Positions 8,653 to 18,146 are shown, counted from the first letter of the stretch. The stretch is 64,000 bases of DNA from JARFQH01 sp963825595 (GCA_963825595.1 CAWGUE010000020.1:8741-72740), one strand, 5' to 3'. Translations and numbers: made by a program. The notes: generated by a model from the sequence alone, not told the origin.

Positions 8653-9136
8653 GGTTTTTCTCCCTTCATTTTGATTTCGAAAGAATGCTGAGACATTCCA
8701 AATAAAGATTATCAAGTGAGTCCATACATTCCTGTGCAGCGACTCCGGACGAGATGGCGATCTGAAAAGACCCCATAAGCCCTGCCAATTAAAACAATTT
8801 TCGTGCCATCTTCGAAACAATTTAAAAAAGTTATAAATTTCAGTATATTATGGCTATCTATGGATTCACTTGCATGCCAATCGTAGGGTTTTGAGGTCAG
8901 AAAGATGCCGAATCGCGGAGCGAAACTATTTTTTAATCGTATTTACAAATAGTTATGTATGTATGAATATTAATACACCAGACAAAAGCGATCGTTGCGG
9001 CCGCAAACTCGATTCGGTTTGGTAACGTTACAGCCCAAACCAAAAGCTTTTGGGCAGGGTTTGACAACATGGCCCCAGGCCTTACATTTTTAGTCGATAT
9101 TCGCCTCATAAATATTGTCCATTCAGGAGAAATGTC
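8653..9136. other. Intergenic region between divergent genes
   Basis: About 480 bases between the exported-protein gene and the divergent MDR oxidoreductase gene. It is AT-rich around 8820-8960 and must hold both promoters. I see no RNA gene, long repeat or convincing operator. Confidence 0.6.
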
Positions 9137-10126
9137 ATGCCAAGAATCGTTCGTTTTTATCAAACAGGAACCGCCGACGTGCTTAAACTGGAAGATGCGC
9201 CGCTTTCCGAACCCGGCGAAGGGGAAGTTCGCTTGAAGGTGGAGGCGATTGGCCTCAACCGCGCCGAGGTGATGTTCCGCCAAGGTCAGTATCTGGAATC
9301 CCCGGAATTTCCTTCGAGAATCGGATACGAAGCCGCCGGAATCGTCGATGCCGTGGGACCGGGGGCCGGCGGCATTCACATCGGTGACCGCGTGAGCACC
9401 ATTCCTTCATTTTCTATCGGCAAGTTCGGGGTCTACGGAGAAAGCGCCATCGTCCCTGCCTATTCAGTGGCCGGCTATCCCGATAATCTGTCCGCCGTCG
9501 AAGGCGCCGCCATCTGGATGCAATACATGACCGCATTCGGTGCGTTGGTTGAATACGGCTATTTGAAAAAAGAGGACACGGTATTGATTACCGCTGCCAG
9601 CAGCAGTGTCGGACTTGCCGCCATCCAGATCGTCAAGTCTGCCGGGGCCATGGCTGTGGCGACGACGCGCGGCGACGGCAAGAAGAAGTTTCTGCTCGAA
9701 GCCGGAGCTGACCATGTCATAGTAACCGATAAGGAAGATGTGGCTGTTAAAACGAAGGCGATTACCGACGGCAAGGGTGCCACCATCATTTTCGATCCGG
9801 TGGCCGGTCCTTTTTTGGAGAAGCTCGCCGGCGCTGCGGCGGACCGTGCCGTCATTTTTCAGTACGGCGCATTGTCTCCGGCCCCCACACCTTTTCCCCT
9901 GTTTGACGCCATTGGGAAAGGTCTCACCGTGCGGGGTTACACCCTGTTCGAAATTGTAAAAGATCCCGAAAAAATGGCCCGCGGCAAGAAATTCACCTAC
10001 GACGGCCTTGCGTCAGGAGCACTGAAACCGATCATCGCACGAACGTTCCCGCTGGAAGAAATCGTCCAGGCCCACCGCTTCATGGAGTCCAACCAGCAAA
10101 TGGGCAAGATTGTTGTGACTGTATAA
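9137..10126 (+). CDS. Medium-chain dehydrogenase/reductase, quinone-oxidoreductase-like
   Basis: A 329-residue MDR protein. The N-terminal GroES-like domain carries GLNRAEVMFRQGQY and IGYEAAGIVDAVGPG (about 40-80), the pattern of zinc-free quinone oxidoreductases. A Rossmann domain follows with VLITAASSSVGLAAIQI (about 150-166), in which the usual AASGGVG is AASSSVG. The catalytic and structural zinc ligands of alcohol dehydrogenases are absent. It probably reduces a quinone, enal or alkyl ketone with NADPH; the true substrate is unknown. CAGGAG precedes the ATG. The next gene starts 70 bases downstream in the same direction. Confidence 0.85.
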   Translation: MPRIVRFYQTGTADVLKLEDAPLSEPGEGEVRLKVEAIGLNRAEVMFRQGQYLESPEFPSRIGYEAAGIVDAVGPGAGGIHIGDRVSTIPSFSIGKFGVYGESAIVPAYSVAGYPDNLSAVEGAAIWMQYMTAFGALVEYGYLKKEDTVLITAASSSVGLAAIQIVKSAGAMAVATTRGDGKKKFLLEAGADHVIVTDKEDVAVKTKAITDGKGATIIFDPVAGPFLEKLAGAAADRAVIFQYGALSPAPTPFPLFDAIGKGLTVRGYTLFEIVKDPEKMARGKKFTYDGLASGALKPIIARTFPLEEIVQAHRFMESNQQMGKIVVTV

Positions 10127-10196
10127 TTCGATGGTCTGAAAGAGCGAATTCGGTCGTCTGATTAGCGCCTTAAATCTGAATTGCACGGGAGACAAC

Positions 10197-10775
10197 ATGC
10201 GTTTCATTGCAACGATTATGTTCGTACTGGTGGGAATGGTCACTCTGCCAGCCACCAAAACCTTAGCAGACTCGGCTGTAGACTTCGACCGTTTGACATC
10301 CGGCGGACACATTCTGTTGATCCGTCACGCGCTGGCACCCGGAAACGGCGATCCGCCCAACTTCAAAATCGGCGACTGCACGACCCAGCGCAACCTGGAC
10401 GATTCGGGCCGGAAGCAGGCTCGCAGCATCGGCCAATGGTTGAGCGCCAAAGGGGTTACGTCGGCACAGGTATATTCCAGTCAGTGGTGCCGCTGTATCG
10501 AAACGGCCGAACTCATGGGCCTTGGGCCGGTTCAGGAACTGGCAGCGTTGAATTCATTCTACGAGCGGACCCGGGACCGCGAGCCAAACCTCAAAGCGTT
10601 AAACGAATTCATCTCGCAGCAGCCGGTGAAAGGCGAATTGATTATCATGGTTACCCATTTCGTGACCATTGCCGCCATTGCCGGCGCGGGCGTTTCGTCA
10701 GGAGAAGGCGTTTTGCTGGCGCTGCATGCGGATGCGCCGTACACGGTTGTCGGTCGTCTCGATTTCGGACAATAA
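10197..10775 (+). CDS. Exported histidine phosphatase family protein
   Basis: A 192-residue protein with a signal peptide ending near LADS (about 25). The catalytic phosphohistidine motif is ILLIRHALAPG (about 39-49), the branch-1/branch-2 RHG motif with Ala in place of Gly. A second conserved His lies in MVTHFVT (about 151). SSQWCRCIETAELMG matches the conserved S-x-x-x-R-x-x-x-T-A segment of small periplasmic members. The family hydrolyses phosphoryl groups via a phospho-His intermediate; the substrate is not predictable. It is followed after about 60 bases by the PilZ gene on the same strand. Confidence 0.85.
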   Translation: MRFIATIMFVLVGMVTLPATKTLADSAVDFDRLTSGGHILLIRHALAPGNGDPPNFKIGDCTTQRNLDDSGRKQARSIGQWLSAKGVTSAQVYSSQWCRCIETAELMGLGPVQELAALNSFYERTRDREPNLKALNEFISQQPVKGELIIMVTHFVTIAAIAGAGVSSGEGVLLALHADAPYTVVGRLDFGQ

Positions 10776-10833
10776 TGCATTATATTCGGGGGGGAGCCGT
10801 GCAGCATTCGCCCTCTGTAAGGAAAATAGTAGC

Positions 10834-11202
10834 GTGATCGAAGAACCCAAACGACGTCGTCACCCGCGTTGTGTGAACGATGCCGAGGTTGCATTTTCAA
10901 TAATAAACAAGACGCAACGAAACGAGGCCATAGCCCGCAACTACAGTCGCTCCGGTATTTACTTCGAGGCGATCAGGTTTTTGGCACCGGGTACGCTGAT
11001 CGTCATCAGGCATAAGGGGTACGATGCTTCAGGTGACATGCAACCGCAGAGAGTTTCCATGCCCCTAACCGTGGCGGATTCCGAAGCATGCCAAGAATTG
11101 AAGATGCAGGTTGTCGGTGAAGTCAAACGCTGCGAGAAACTCGGCGAGGGTCTCAAGCCCCTATACGGTATCGCCGTTCAATATGTCAGTCCATCCGTAT
11201 AA
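10834..11202 (+). CDS. PilZ domain protein, probable c-di-GMP effector
   Basis: A 122-residue stand-alone PilZ-type domain. The c-di-GMP contact motifs are visible: KRRRHPR near the start (RxxxR) and NYSRSGIYFEA (about 36-46, the [D/N]xSxxG motif), followed by beta strands and a C-terminal helix-rich part. The start is placed at GTG 10834, which has AAGGAAA upstream and directly precedes the RxxxR motif; an upstream ATG frame would overlap the phosphatase gene by over 100 bases. It would bind c-di-GMP and alter an unknown partner. Its presence beside two c-di-GMP-type riboswitches in the window is notable. Confidence 0.82.
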   Translation: MIEEPKRRRHPRCVNDAEVAFSIINKTQRNEAIARNYSRSGIYFEAIRFLAPGTLIVIRHKGYDASGDMQPQRVSMPLTVADSEACQELKMQVVGEVKRCEKLGEGLKPLYGIAVQYVSPSV

Positions 11203-11353
11203 TCCACAGGCGCCCCTCAGCTAAAATCCGCGCCTTTCTGTATAAACGGCCGCGATTCAGTCGTACCTGACAACAGCTTGCGGTCAATGACCATTACATT
11301 TGGAATCCCACCCGCATCCATAGGGGTGGCGCAACGTTTGAAAGGAGTCAATC

Positions 11354-11779
11354 ATGAAGCGCAATGCATCAGCGGTATGGCAAGGTGGACTCAAGGACGG
11401 CAAGGGCCGTCTGACGACAAACAGTGGTGTGCTGTCCGACACGCAGTACTCTTTCAACACGCGTTTCGAGGAGGGCGTCGGGACCAATCCCGAAGAACTG
11501 ATTGCCGCTGCCCACGCCGGCTGCTTTTCGATGGCCCTTTCGGGGACACTGGGTGAATCGGACATCAAGCCCGAACAAATCGACACAACGGCGACTGTCA
11601 GTCTGGAGAAGGATGGGGGCGGATTTTCGATAACCGCCATTCATTTAGAGGTCAGCGTGCGTGCGCCGGGTGCCGCTCAGGAAGCATTTTCAGCGGCTGC
11701 AGAAAAGGCCAAGGCGGGTTGCCCGGTCAGCCGGGTACTTAACGCCAAGATAACGATGAATGCGAAATTGAAGCCTTAG
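11354..11779 (+). CDS. OsmC-family peroxidase
   Basis: A 141-residue protein matching OsmC closely. Both catalytic thiols are present: the first in AAHAGCFSMALSG (about 51-63) and the second in KAGCPVSRVLNAKI (about 121-134). NPEELIAAAHAGC is the classic OsmC signature. OsmC reduces organic hydroperoxides in the cytoplasm using a Cys pair and dihydrolipoyl donors. AAAGGAG precedes the ATG. It sits among small unrelated genes and may be its own transcription unit. Confidence 0.93.
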   Translation: MKRNASAVWQGGLKDGKGRLTTNSGVLSDTQYSFNTRFEEGVGTNPEELIAAAHAGCFSMALSGTLGESDIKPEQIDTTATVSLEKDGGGFSITAIHLEVSVRAPGAAQEAFSAAAEKAKAGCPVSRVLNAKITMNAKLKP

Positions 11780-11861
11780 GTTTGTGCGTTTGGCCTTCGG
11801 ACCTGCCGTCCTCGAGACTGAATTATGATGATTTCAGCATAACGAAAATGAGGAGGCTTGC

Positions 11862-12299
11862 ATGGCGGATATCCTCCATAAAATCATCATCAAAGCGTCA
11901 CCCGATAAAGTATACGAAGCCCTGACAACGCAGAAAGGGCTGGCCGGTTGGTGGACCCCGATGACCGAGGCGCAGCCAAAGGTCGGAAGTACTGCGAAGT
12001 TTCGTTTCGACGACGGATCAATCGGTCCCGATATGAAGATCACCGATTTGCAACCAGGCAAATACGTCGAGTGGCGCTGCGTCGAAATGTTACCGGAGTG
12101 GGTGGGTACCCGGTTGACCTTTGAAATTCGTCCGCACGCCAAGGGGGCGGAACTGTTTTTCGGGCACCGCGATTGGAAGGCGCCCAGTGAATTTTACATG
12201 CACTGCAACAGCAAGTGGGGGTTTTTTCTGGGCGTCAGCCTTAAAAAATACCTCGAGGAGGGTCGTGGACGGCCGCATCCTGAAGACCCGGATTTCTAA
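11862..12299 (+). CDS. SRPBCC (START-like, AHSA1-type) ligand-binding protein
   Basis: A 145-residue protein. It opens with LHKIIIKASPDKVYEALTT and GLAGWWTP (about 4-35), a pattern of the AHSA1 branch of the START-like superfamily. The remaining length is alternating strands ending in a long C-terminal helix (FFLGVSLKKYLEEG). These proteins have a deep hydrophobic cavity, but the ligand is unknown. Upstream AGGAGG with good spacing supports the start. It ends about 70 bases before the convergent leuD. Confidence 0.85.
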   Translation: MADILHKIIIKASPDKVYEALTTQKGLAGWWTPMTEAQPKVGSTAKFRFDDGSIGPDMKITDLQPGKYVEWRCVEMLPEWVGTRLTFEIRPHAKGAELFFGHRDWKAPSEFYMHCNSKWGFFLGVSLKKYLEEGRGRPHPEDPDF

Positions 12300-12367
12300 A
12301 TGTGCCCATCCGGGAATGGTCCTTTTTTAGAAGGGTAAAATGTCCGGGTTAAAATGTTGCCTGGTAG

Positions 12368-13018
12368 CTATGTCATTCTGCCACCCGGCATCATTGTGTT
12401 GTAATTCGATTCAAAACGCGAGATATCCTCTTCATACTTGAGGGTCAGAGTAATATCGTCCAGACCGCCGATAAGACGGGCTTTGCTGCCGGCATCGATT
12501 CGGAAAGATAATACCGCCGGTTTCGGTGCGTGGAATGTAATCTCTTGCGAAATCAGATCGGCCGTTGCGCGCAGCCCCTCGTTGGCGGCAACCAGGTCAA
12601 AGATTCGGTCCACTTCTTCGCTGGAGAGTTCCACGGTCAACAAGCCGTTTTTCACGGCGTTGCTGCGGAAGATGTCGGCAAAACCGGGCACCCGCTCACC
12701 GTTGATTTCTTTCCAAGGGGCGATGACAACCCGGTAACCGTCCTGAAAGAGTGCCCATACAGCATGTTCACGGCTCGAACCGCATCCGAAATTGTTGCGG
12801 GAAACGAGAATGGACCGTCCTTTGAACCGCGGTTGATTGAGTTCGAAATCGACGTTGGGGTCACCATTGTCCGTGTAGCGCCAATCGAAGAAAGCGTTCG
12901 GTCCGTAGCCGGTTCGCTTGATCGATTTCAGAAACTGCTTGGGAATGATCTGATCGGTATCCACGTTTGACCGGTTCAGCGTGGACACAATTCCAGTGTG
13001 CGTCGTAAAAGGTTGCAT
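12368..13018 (-). CDS. leuD: 3-isopropylmalate dehydratase, small subunit
   Basis: A 216-residue LeuD. It has the swivel-domain motif NVDTDQIIPKQFLK (about 18-31), GPNAFFDWRY and the conserved NFGCGSSREHAVWAL (about 76-90). With LeuC it isomerises 2-isopropylmalate to 3-isopropylmalate in leucine synthesis. The start at 13018 is chosen because MQPFTTHTG matches the usual LeuD N-terminus and GAAGGA precedes it; a longer frame would run into leuC. leuD follows leuC by 44 bases on the same strand. Proteobacterial-type LeuD length (about 200) is met. Confidence 0.95.
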   Translation of the reverse strand: MQPFTTHTGIVSTLNRSNVDTDQIIPKQFLKSIKRTGYGPNAFFDWRYTDNGDPNVDFELNQPRFKGRSILVSRNNFGCGSSREHAVWALFQDGYRVVIAPWKEINGERVPGFADIFRSNAVKNGLLTVELSSEEVDRIFDLVAANEGLRATADLISQEITFHAPKPAVLSFRIDAGSKARLIGGLDDITLTLKYEEDISRFESNYNTMMPGGRMT

Positions 13019-13062
13019 GCGAAATCCTTCGATTTGGTGAAATGAGCGGGCTACACCTGCGG

Positions 13063-14460
13063 TCATTTGCGGATGTCGACAAACTTGCCTGCCACCGCTG
13101 CGGCCGCAGCCATGTGCGGGCTGACCAAGTGTGTACGCCCGCCTTTACCCTGGCGCCCCTCGAAGTTGCGGTTCGACGTCGATGCGCAGCGTTGTTTGGG
13201 CTGTAGCTGATCCGGGTTCATGCCCAGGCACATGCTACATCCGGCATAGCGCCACTCGGCTCCGGCGCTCTTGAAAATTTTATCCAGGCCTTCGGCTTCC
13301 GCCTGTTCTCTCACCTGTTGGGAGCCTGGTACAACCAGCACCTGAACGTGATCGGCTTTTTTTCGGCCCTTCAATATCCCGGCGGCGATGCGCAAGTCCT
13401 CAATACGAGAATTGGTGCAACTGCCGATGAAAACCACGTCGACACTGACATCGGTTAGGAAGGTCCCCGGTGTTAGACCCATGTAATTCAGGGCTTTCTC
13501 GGCGTCCGCCCGGCTGTGCCCGACTGCCTGGTCCGTCTCGGGAATCGGTTGGTCAATGTCAATGACCATGCCCGGGTTGTTTCCCCAGGTCACCTGGGGG
13601 GCGATTCGGCCGGCGTCGATGGTGAGGCTGCGATCAAAGACCGCATCTTCGTCACTCGGCAGTGTTTTCCAGAAAGCAATGGCCTGTTCCTGCGCTTCAC
13701 CCCTGGGTGCATAAGGGCGATTACCTTGAGCGATATATTCGAAGGTGGTCTCGTCGGGGGCAATCACGCCGGCCCTGGCGCCGGCCTCGATACTCATATT
13801 GCAGATGCTCATGCGGGCTTCCATCGATAGGGCACGTACGGCTTCGCCACAGTATTCTAATACATGGCCTGTTCCGCCAGCCGTACCAATGGTTCCGATC
13901 ATTTTCAGTACAAAATCTTTTGAATAGATGCCGGTTCCCGGTTTACCGGAAAATTCCACCTTGTACGTTCGTGGTTTGGTTTGCATAAGGGTTTGGGTGA
14001 CGAGCACGTGTTCGACTTCCGAGGTTCCGATGCCGAATGCCAGAGCACCGAAGGCACCGTGGGTCGACGTATGCGAGTCACCGCAGACCACGGTCAGCCC
14101 AGGAAGGGTCAATCCCAGTTCGGGTCCGATGATGTGTACGATGCCCTGGTATCGGTCTCCCAATCCAAAGAGTGTGACACCAAATTCCTTGCAGTTCCGG
14201 CTCATGGCTTCCACCTGAGCCCGGGAGATGGGATCTTCGATGTTCAAGCGGTCTGCGGTGGTGGGAACGTTGTGATCCATGGTTGCAAACGACAGGTCGG
14301 GCCGCCTGATTTTACGGCCGGCCAGGCGCAGCCCCTCGAATGCCTGGGGGCTTGTGACCTCATGTACCAGGTGCCGATCGATGTAGATCAGGGTTGCCCC
14401 GTCGGGCAGTTCCTTTACGACATGTGTGTCCCATATTTTTTCAAACAGCGTTTTTCCCAT
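13063..14460 (-). CDS. leuC: 3-isopropylmalate dehydratase, large subunit
   Basis: A 465-residue aconitase-family protein of the long bacterial LeuC type. The three cluster cysteines lie in VFIGSCTNSRIEDL (about 345) and AGCSMCLGMNPDQL (about 405). SHTSTHGAFGALAFGIGTSE (about 128-147) is a signature of the family. It binds a 4Fe-4S cluster and catalyses 2- to 3-isopropylmalate with LeuD. The gene leads a leuC-leuD operon, divergent from ilvB-ilvN, so leucine and isoleucine/valine genes share a 410-base control region. Confidence 0.96.
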   Translation of the reverse strand: MGKTLFEKIWDTHVVKELPDGATLIYIDRHLVHEVTSPQAFEGLRLAGRKIRRPDLSFATMDHNVPTTADRLNIEDPISRAQVEAMSRNCKEFGVTLFGLGDRYQGIVHIIGPELGLTLPGLTVVCGDSHTSTHGAFGALAFGIGTSEVEHVLVTQTLMQTKPRTYKVEFSGKPGTGIYSKDFVLKMIGTIGTAGGTGHVLEYCGEAVRALSMEARMSICNMSIEAGARAGVIAPDETTFEYIAQGNRPYAPRGEAQEQAIAFWKTLPSDEDAVFDRSLTIDAGRIAPQVTWGNNPGMVIDIDQPIPETDQAVGHSRADAEKALNYMGLTPGTFLTDVSVDVVFIGSCTNSRIEDLRIAAGILKGRKKADHVQVLVVPGSQQVREQAEAEGLDKIFKSAGAEWRYAGCSMCLGMNPDQLQPKQRCASTSNRNFEGRQGKGGRTHLVSPHMAAAAAVAGKFVDIRK

Positions 14461-14870
14461 GTTATTTTCTCTGCTTCAGATTTCATTTGTCGGGTTGCCT
14501 GACCTGTCCAGAGGTGAAGATTCGGTTAAAAGCCGGCCGGTTCAGGAACAAATCATAATTATCGCCACGTGATTTGAACATGCCATTTAGTGTCTCGGTT
14601 GTCAATGACATCAGAAATGTTCAGCCAAAACCTGAAAATAGGGCAGAAAACAGGCCCTTTCGAACGTCTTTTCGACTGGAGGGGTGGAAATATGAAACAT
14701 TGCCATTATATTACCTTAATCCAAGTGCATTAGCGGTTATGAAGGGCAGCTGAATTTTCATTTAAAACGAGGGTATTTCTTCATATCTACCGCCCCGGTA
14801 ACGGAATCCGTTTTTCGTTATGTCATGCAGCATAGATTCTAAATTCAAAGTGCAGGAAAAGAGAGTGACA
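14461..14870. other. Shared control region of leuCD and ilvBN
   Basis: About 410 bases between divergent leuC and ilvB. I looked for a leader peptide rich in Leu/Ile/Val codons, a T-box and an attenuator hairpin pair, and found none that convinced. It presumably holds two divergent promoters. An AT-rich stretch lies at 14690-14820. Confidence 0.55.
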
Positions 14871-16598
14871 ATGAAAGGTTCGGAACTGGTTATAAAAGCA
14901 TTGAGAGACAAGGGGGTTCAGTACGTCTTTGGCTACACCGGCGGCGCCATCATGCCGGTTTTCGACGAGATGGAGAAGCAGAAAACCTTCTCTTTCATCA
15001 TGTCGCGCCACGAGCAGGGTGCTGCATTTATGGCCCAGGGGGTCACCCGAGCCTCGCTGTCCACCGCGAATCCCCAGGTCGGCGTCTGTATGGCCACTTC
15101 GGGTCCGGGAGCCATGAACCTTGTCACGGGTATTGCTGACGCCGGCATGGATTCGGTTCCGCTCATCGCCATTACCGGCCAGGTTCCCACCGGCGTGATT
15201 GCCACGGATGCGTTTCAGGAGAGCGATGTCGTGGGTGTCATGATGCCTCTGACCAAACAAACTTACATGCCGCTGAGGGTGGAAAGCATCGAAGAATCGA
15301 TTCACGAAGCCTTCCTGGTTGCCACTGTCGGCCGTGGCGGGCCGGTTGTGGTCGACATCCCCAAGGACATTCAAAACCAGGAATCCGGCAACGGGTATCG
15401 CTTTGATCCCGTTGCTTTCGATCCCAGCCTTGCCGGCGTTCTCCACTCACCCCATCCTGATCGAGATGCCATCCGCCGGGCGGTGGCGTTGATCAACCGG
15501 AGCGAGCGGCCAATCATTCTTTGCGGCCACGGTATCATAGCTGCCAACGCCGGAGAGGCGATGCAGCGGTTTGCCGAAAAGGCCAATATTCCCGTTGCAT
15601 TCACACTGCACGGGCTATCGGCATTTCCGATCGACCATCCGTTGAGTCTGGGCATGGTCGGAATGCACGGGACGGTTGAATCGAACCGGGCCCTGCTGAA
15701 TGCTGATCTGATCATCTCTCTGGGCATGCGTTTCGACGACAGAGTGACCGGGAACCTGGCAACGTTTGCCGCCACGGCCGAAGTCATCCATGTCGAAATC
15801 GATCCCTCGGAAATCGATAAAAACGTCAAGACATCCGTCGCAATAAATGCAAGTGTTTCCGGGGCACTCCACCAGATGATTCAGAACCCCGAACTGATCG
15901 CCAAGCCGAGGCGGCTCTGGTATGAGAATATCGAGCACTTTCGCCGTGAAATTGCCGAAGAAATTCAGGAAGAAATATCTAACGGCGTCGGCAAGGAAGG
16001 ACAGTTGCTGATGAAAACCATTACCAGCAAACTGTCGGATGTGACCGGCGGCAAAGATATTATCGTTGCCGACGTGGGGCAGCACCAGATGATCCTGGCC
16101 CGCTTTTACAACTTTCAAACACCCAATAGCTGGTTCACGTCAGGAGGCGCCGGGACCATGGGTTGTGCGCTGCCGATGGCCATCGGCGTGAAACTGGTCC
16201 GCCCGGATGAACGGGTTTGGTCGGTTAGCGGCGACGGCGGATTCCAGATGAACATTCAAGAGCTGGGTGCGGTGATGGAGCACGAAGTCGATATTAAAAT
16301 ACTGCTGTTCAACAACGGCTATCTCGGTATGGTTCGGCAGTGGCAAACCCTTTTCTATGACGGCCGGTTTGCGGGAACCCCGATGAAAAATCCGGATTTC
16401 GGTAAGATTGCTGCCGCTTACGGGATACCTTACCGGAAGGTATCCGAGGTGGCGGCCATCGAAGATGCCCTATCTGCAGCGGCCGAGCATCGTGGAGCAT
16501 ATATGGTCGAGTTTCTCTGTGATCCCAGCGAAATCGTATTGCCCATGGTACCGGCAGGGGGCGGGATTACCGACATGATCACAACCATGAGAAAATAA
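14871..16598 (+). CDS. ilvB: Acetolactate synthase, large (catalytic) subunit
   Basis: A 575-residue biosynthetic acetohydroxyacid synthase. It has the N-terminal PYR-domain motif FGYTGGAIMPVFDEM with the catalytic Glu in SRHEQGAAFMAQG (about 48-60), a central FAD/acceptor domain, and the thiamine-diphosphate motif SGDGGFQMNIQELGA (about 452-466) ending in the usual GDG-N26-NN pattern (LLFNNGYLGMVRQWQ). It condenses pyruvate with pyruvate or 2-ketobutyrate for Val/Leu/Ile synthesis. The start at 14871 follows GGAAAAGAGAG, and MKGSELVIKAL is the family's usual opening; an upstream in-frame ATG at 14820 adds an atypical leader. ilvN follows after 24 bases. Confidence 0.96.
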   Translation: MKGSELVIKALRDKGVQYVFGYTGGAIMPVFDEMEKQKTFSFIMSRHEQGAAFMAQGVTRASLSTANPQVGVCMATSGPGAMNLVTGIADAGMDSVPLIAITGQVPTGVIATDAFQESDVVGVMMPLTKQTYMPLRVESIEESIHEAFLVATVGRGGPVVVDIPKDIQNQESGNGYRFDPVAFDPSLAGVLHSPHPDRDAIRRAVALINRSERPIILCGHGIIAANAGEAMQRFAEKANIPVAFTLHGLSAFPIDHPLSLGMVGMHGTVESNRALLNADLIISLGMRFDDRVTGNLATFAATAEVIHVEIDPSEIDKNVKTSVAINASVSGALHQMIQNPELIAKPRRLWYENIEHFRREIAEEIQEEISNGVGKEGQLLMKTITSKLSDVTGGKDIIVADVGQHQMILARFYNFQTPNSWFTSGGAGTMGCALPMAIGVKLVRPDERVWSVSGDGGFQMNIQELGAVMEHEVDIKILLFNNGYLGMVRQWQTLFYDGRFAGTPMKNPDFGKIAAAYGIPYRKVSEVAAIEDALSAAAEHRGAYMVEFLCDPSEIVLPMVPAGGGITDMITTMRK

Positions 16599-16622
16599 AG
16601 CTATCTGCCAGGAGTAATTGCA

Positions 16623-17111
16623 ATGACTGTTGTAGAGCCGATCAAAAGACGGGCCATCTTGATTTTCATGTTGAATCGCCCGGGTGTTCTGAACAAAATT
16701 TCGATGTTGATCCGCCGGAAAATGTACAATGTCGAGACGATTACCGCCTGCCGCACCCACAAACCCGGCGTCAGCCGGATGACATTGACCCTTTACGAGG
16801 ACAGCGATGACAAGTTGCAGCAGGTGATCAAACAGATTGAAAAGGTTGCCGAAGTTTTGTCTGCAAAAGAACTGGACGTGGATCACAGTTTCTGGCGGGA
16901 AGTGGCCATCATCAAACTGGAGGCCGACGAAGCTTCGATAGAAGAGCTCGGGCGGCAATACCATTTTCAAATTCTCGACCGATACAATCACGAATTGTTT
17001 ATCGTTCAGGTTGCCGGCACGTCCAAATATGTTGACGATTTTGTGCAGGCGGTGGGTGAGGATAAAATCATCGAGACGGCGCGTTCCGGTTTTACGGCCA
17101 TGGAAAAATAG
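16623..17111 (+). CDS. ilvN: Acetolactate synthase, small (regulatory) subunit
   Basis: A 162-residue regulatory subunit. The N-terminal ACT domain shows MLNRPGVLNKISMLI and RRKMYNVETITA (about 16-43), the valine-binding region of this family. The C-terminal half matches IlvN/IlvH domain 2. It activates the catalytic subunit and confers valine feedback inhibition. CAGGAG precedes the ATG, and it is cotranscribed with ilvB. Confidence 0.95.
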   Translation: MTVVEPIKRRAILIFMLNRPGVLNKISMLIRRKMYNVETITACRTHKPGVSRMTLTLYEDSDDKLQQVIKQIEKVAEVLSAKELDVDHSFWREVAIIKLEADEASIEELGRQYHFQILDRYNHELFIVQVAGTSKYVDDFVQAVGEDKIIETARSGFTAMEK

Positions 17112-17440
17112 GACCATCTCCTGCGAAACGGCAGATCTTAGACGGGATTGCCAAATGACCCGAAGAGGTTGCGAGTCTCCTCTTTCCACGCGCCGGTGGT
17201 TTAACGGGTGTGCGTCTCCATGTAGAACACTTCCTTTGTCACTGTATGTTCAAGTCCACCAAGACCTTACCTGAAAAAACCAATCCTGACGCTGGGAACT
17301 CTTTAACCAGATACGATACCGACCTCAAAGGATAACGCGACGAGCTACAGGCATGCAGAACCATTCGAAATGAAATGGCGTCGATCGGTGCGATTATCTG
17401 AAAATCGTGACCTGACCCCTAACCCACAGGGAGAAGCTAA
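17112..17440. other. Intergenic region after ilvN
   Basis: About 330 bases. A weak AAGAGG/CCTCTT hairpin occurs near 17162-17182 with little T-tract, possibly the ilvBN terminator. Nothing else is recognisable. Confidence 0.4.
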
Positions 17441-17863
17441 ATGAAGAATCAAAAGAATGTGTTCGATATTTTCGAAAAAGATCCCAACTATCGCGAGATC
17501 ATGAAGCGTTTGTTGGAGGCGTCCATGGAGGAGTCGTTCAATTCGATCTTAATTACTGAGGCCGCCAAGGGCTATCCCATCATCTATGTCAATCCCGCTT
17601 TTTGTGAACTGACCGGTTACGGCCCCCATGAAGTCATCGGCCGGTCACCCGCCTTTCTCCAAGGCCCCAATACCGACATGGATGTCATCCGCAAGTTGGG
17701 CGAAGACATTAAGGCCGGGGAAGTTTTTCACGGTCAGGCCATCAACTACCGCAAGGATGGTTCGGAATTTTTAATGGAATGGAAAATCGCCCCCATTCGT
17801 AACGACCGGGAAGAGATCACCCACTATATGGCGATACAGCGGAATCTGACCGACCGGAAATAA
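17441..17863 (+). CDS. Single PAS (LOV-like) domain protein without photoactive Cys
   Basis: A 140-residue protein of one PAS domain with short helical caps. It has strong LOV-type features: NPAFCELTGYGPHEVIGR (about 51-68), FLQGPNTD (72-79), INYRKDGSEF (about 102-111) and a terminal QRNLTDRK. In light-sensing LOV domains the segment after GR reads NCRFLQ with the adduct-forming Cys; here it reads SPAFLQ, with Pro70 in that place. So photocycling by a Cys-flavin adduct is not expected, though flavin or another ligand could still bind. No output domain is fused, implying a partner protein. GGGAGAAG precedes the ATG. The gene is monocistronic. Confidence 0.85.
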   Translation: MKNQKNVFDIFEKDPNYREIMKRLLEASMEESFNSILITEAAKGYPIIYVNPAFCELTGYGPHEVIGRSPAFLQGPNTDMDVIRKLGEDIKAGEVFHGQAINYRKDGSEFLMEWKIAPIRNDREEITHYMAIQRNLTDRK

Positions 17864-18082
17864 GTCCAAAGCAATGTTTGGCCCCTTCAGCGGCGCTGCG
17901 GTTTATTTTCTCTCGGCATTCAAGACGCATCATTACTTGTACTCGAATGGACTTGCAAGACCACACCCCTGTATTACCTTCTTAAACAAGCTGGTGCATT
18001 AAATGTGCGCTGGCGGGAATTATACCGCTTTCTAAAAATAAATTCCGAAACACAGAAGGGCGGTATAAATAGTGGTCGCAAG

Positions 18083-18112
18083 AAACGTCCGAATAACGGA
18101 ACCTTTCTTTTT
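18083..18112. repeat. Upstream copy of a short repeat flanking the MoaD-like gene
   Basis: GAAACGTCCGAATAACGGAA followed by CCTTTCTT is matched at 18423-18450 by GAAATAAC-containing AACGTTCGAATAACGGAA followed by CGTTTCTT. The copies differ at two positions in the shared core and bracket the MoaD-like gene. The upstream copy pairs less well than the downstream one. Confidence 0.6.
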
Positions 18113-18146
18113 CTATCACTTTTACGTCAATAGAGAGGAATGAACA

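Noticed and set aside
12300..12367. Possible terminator between the START-like gene and leuD
   Set aside because: A T6 tract is present but no stable stem precedes it on either strand.
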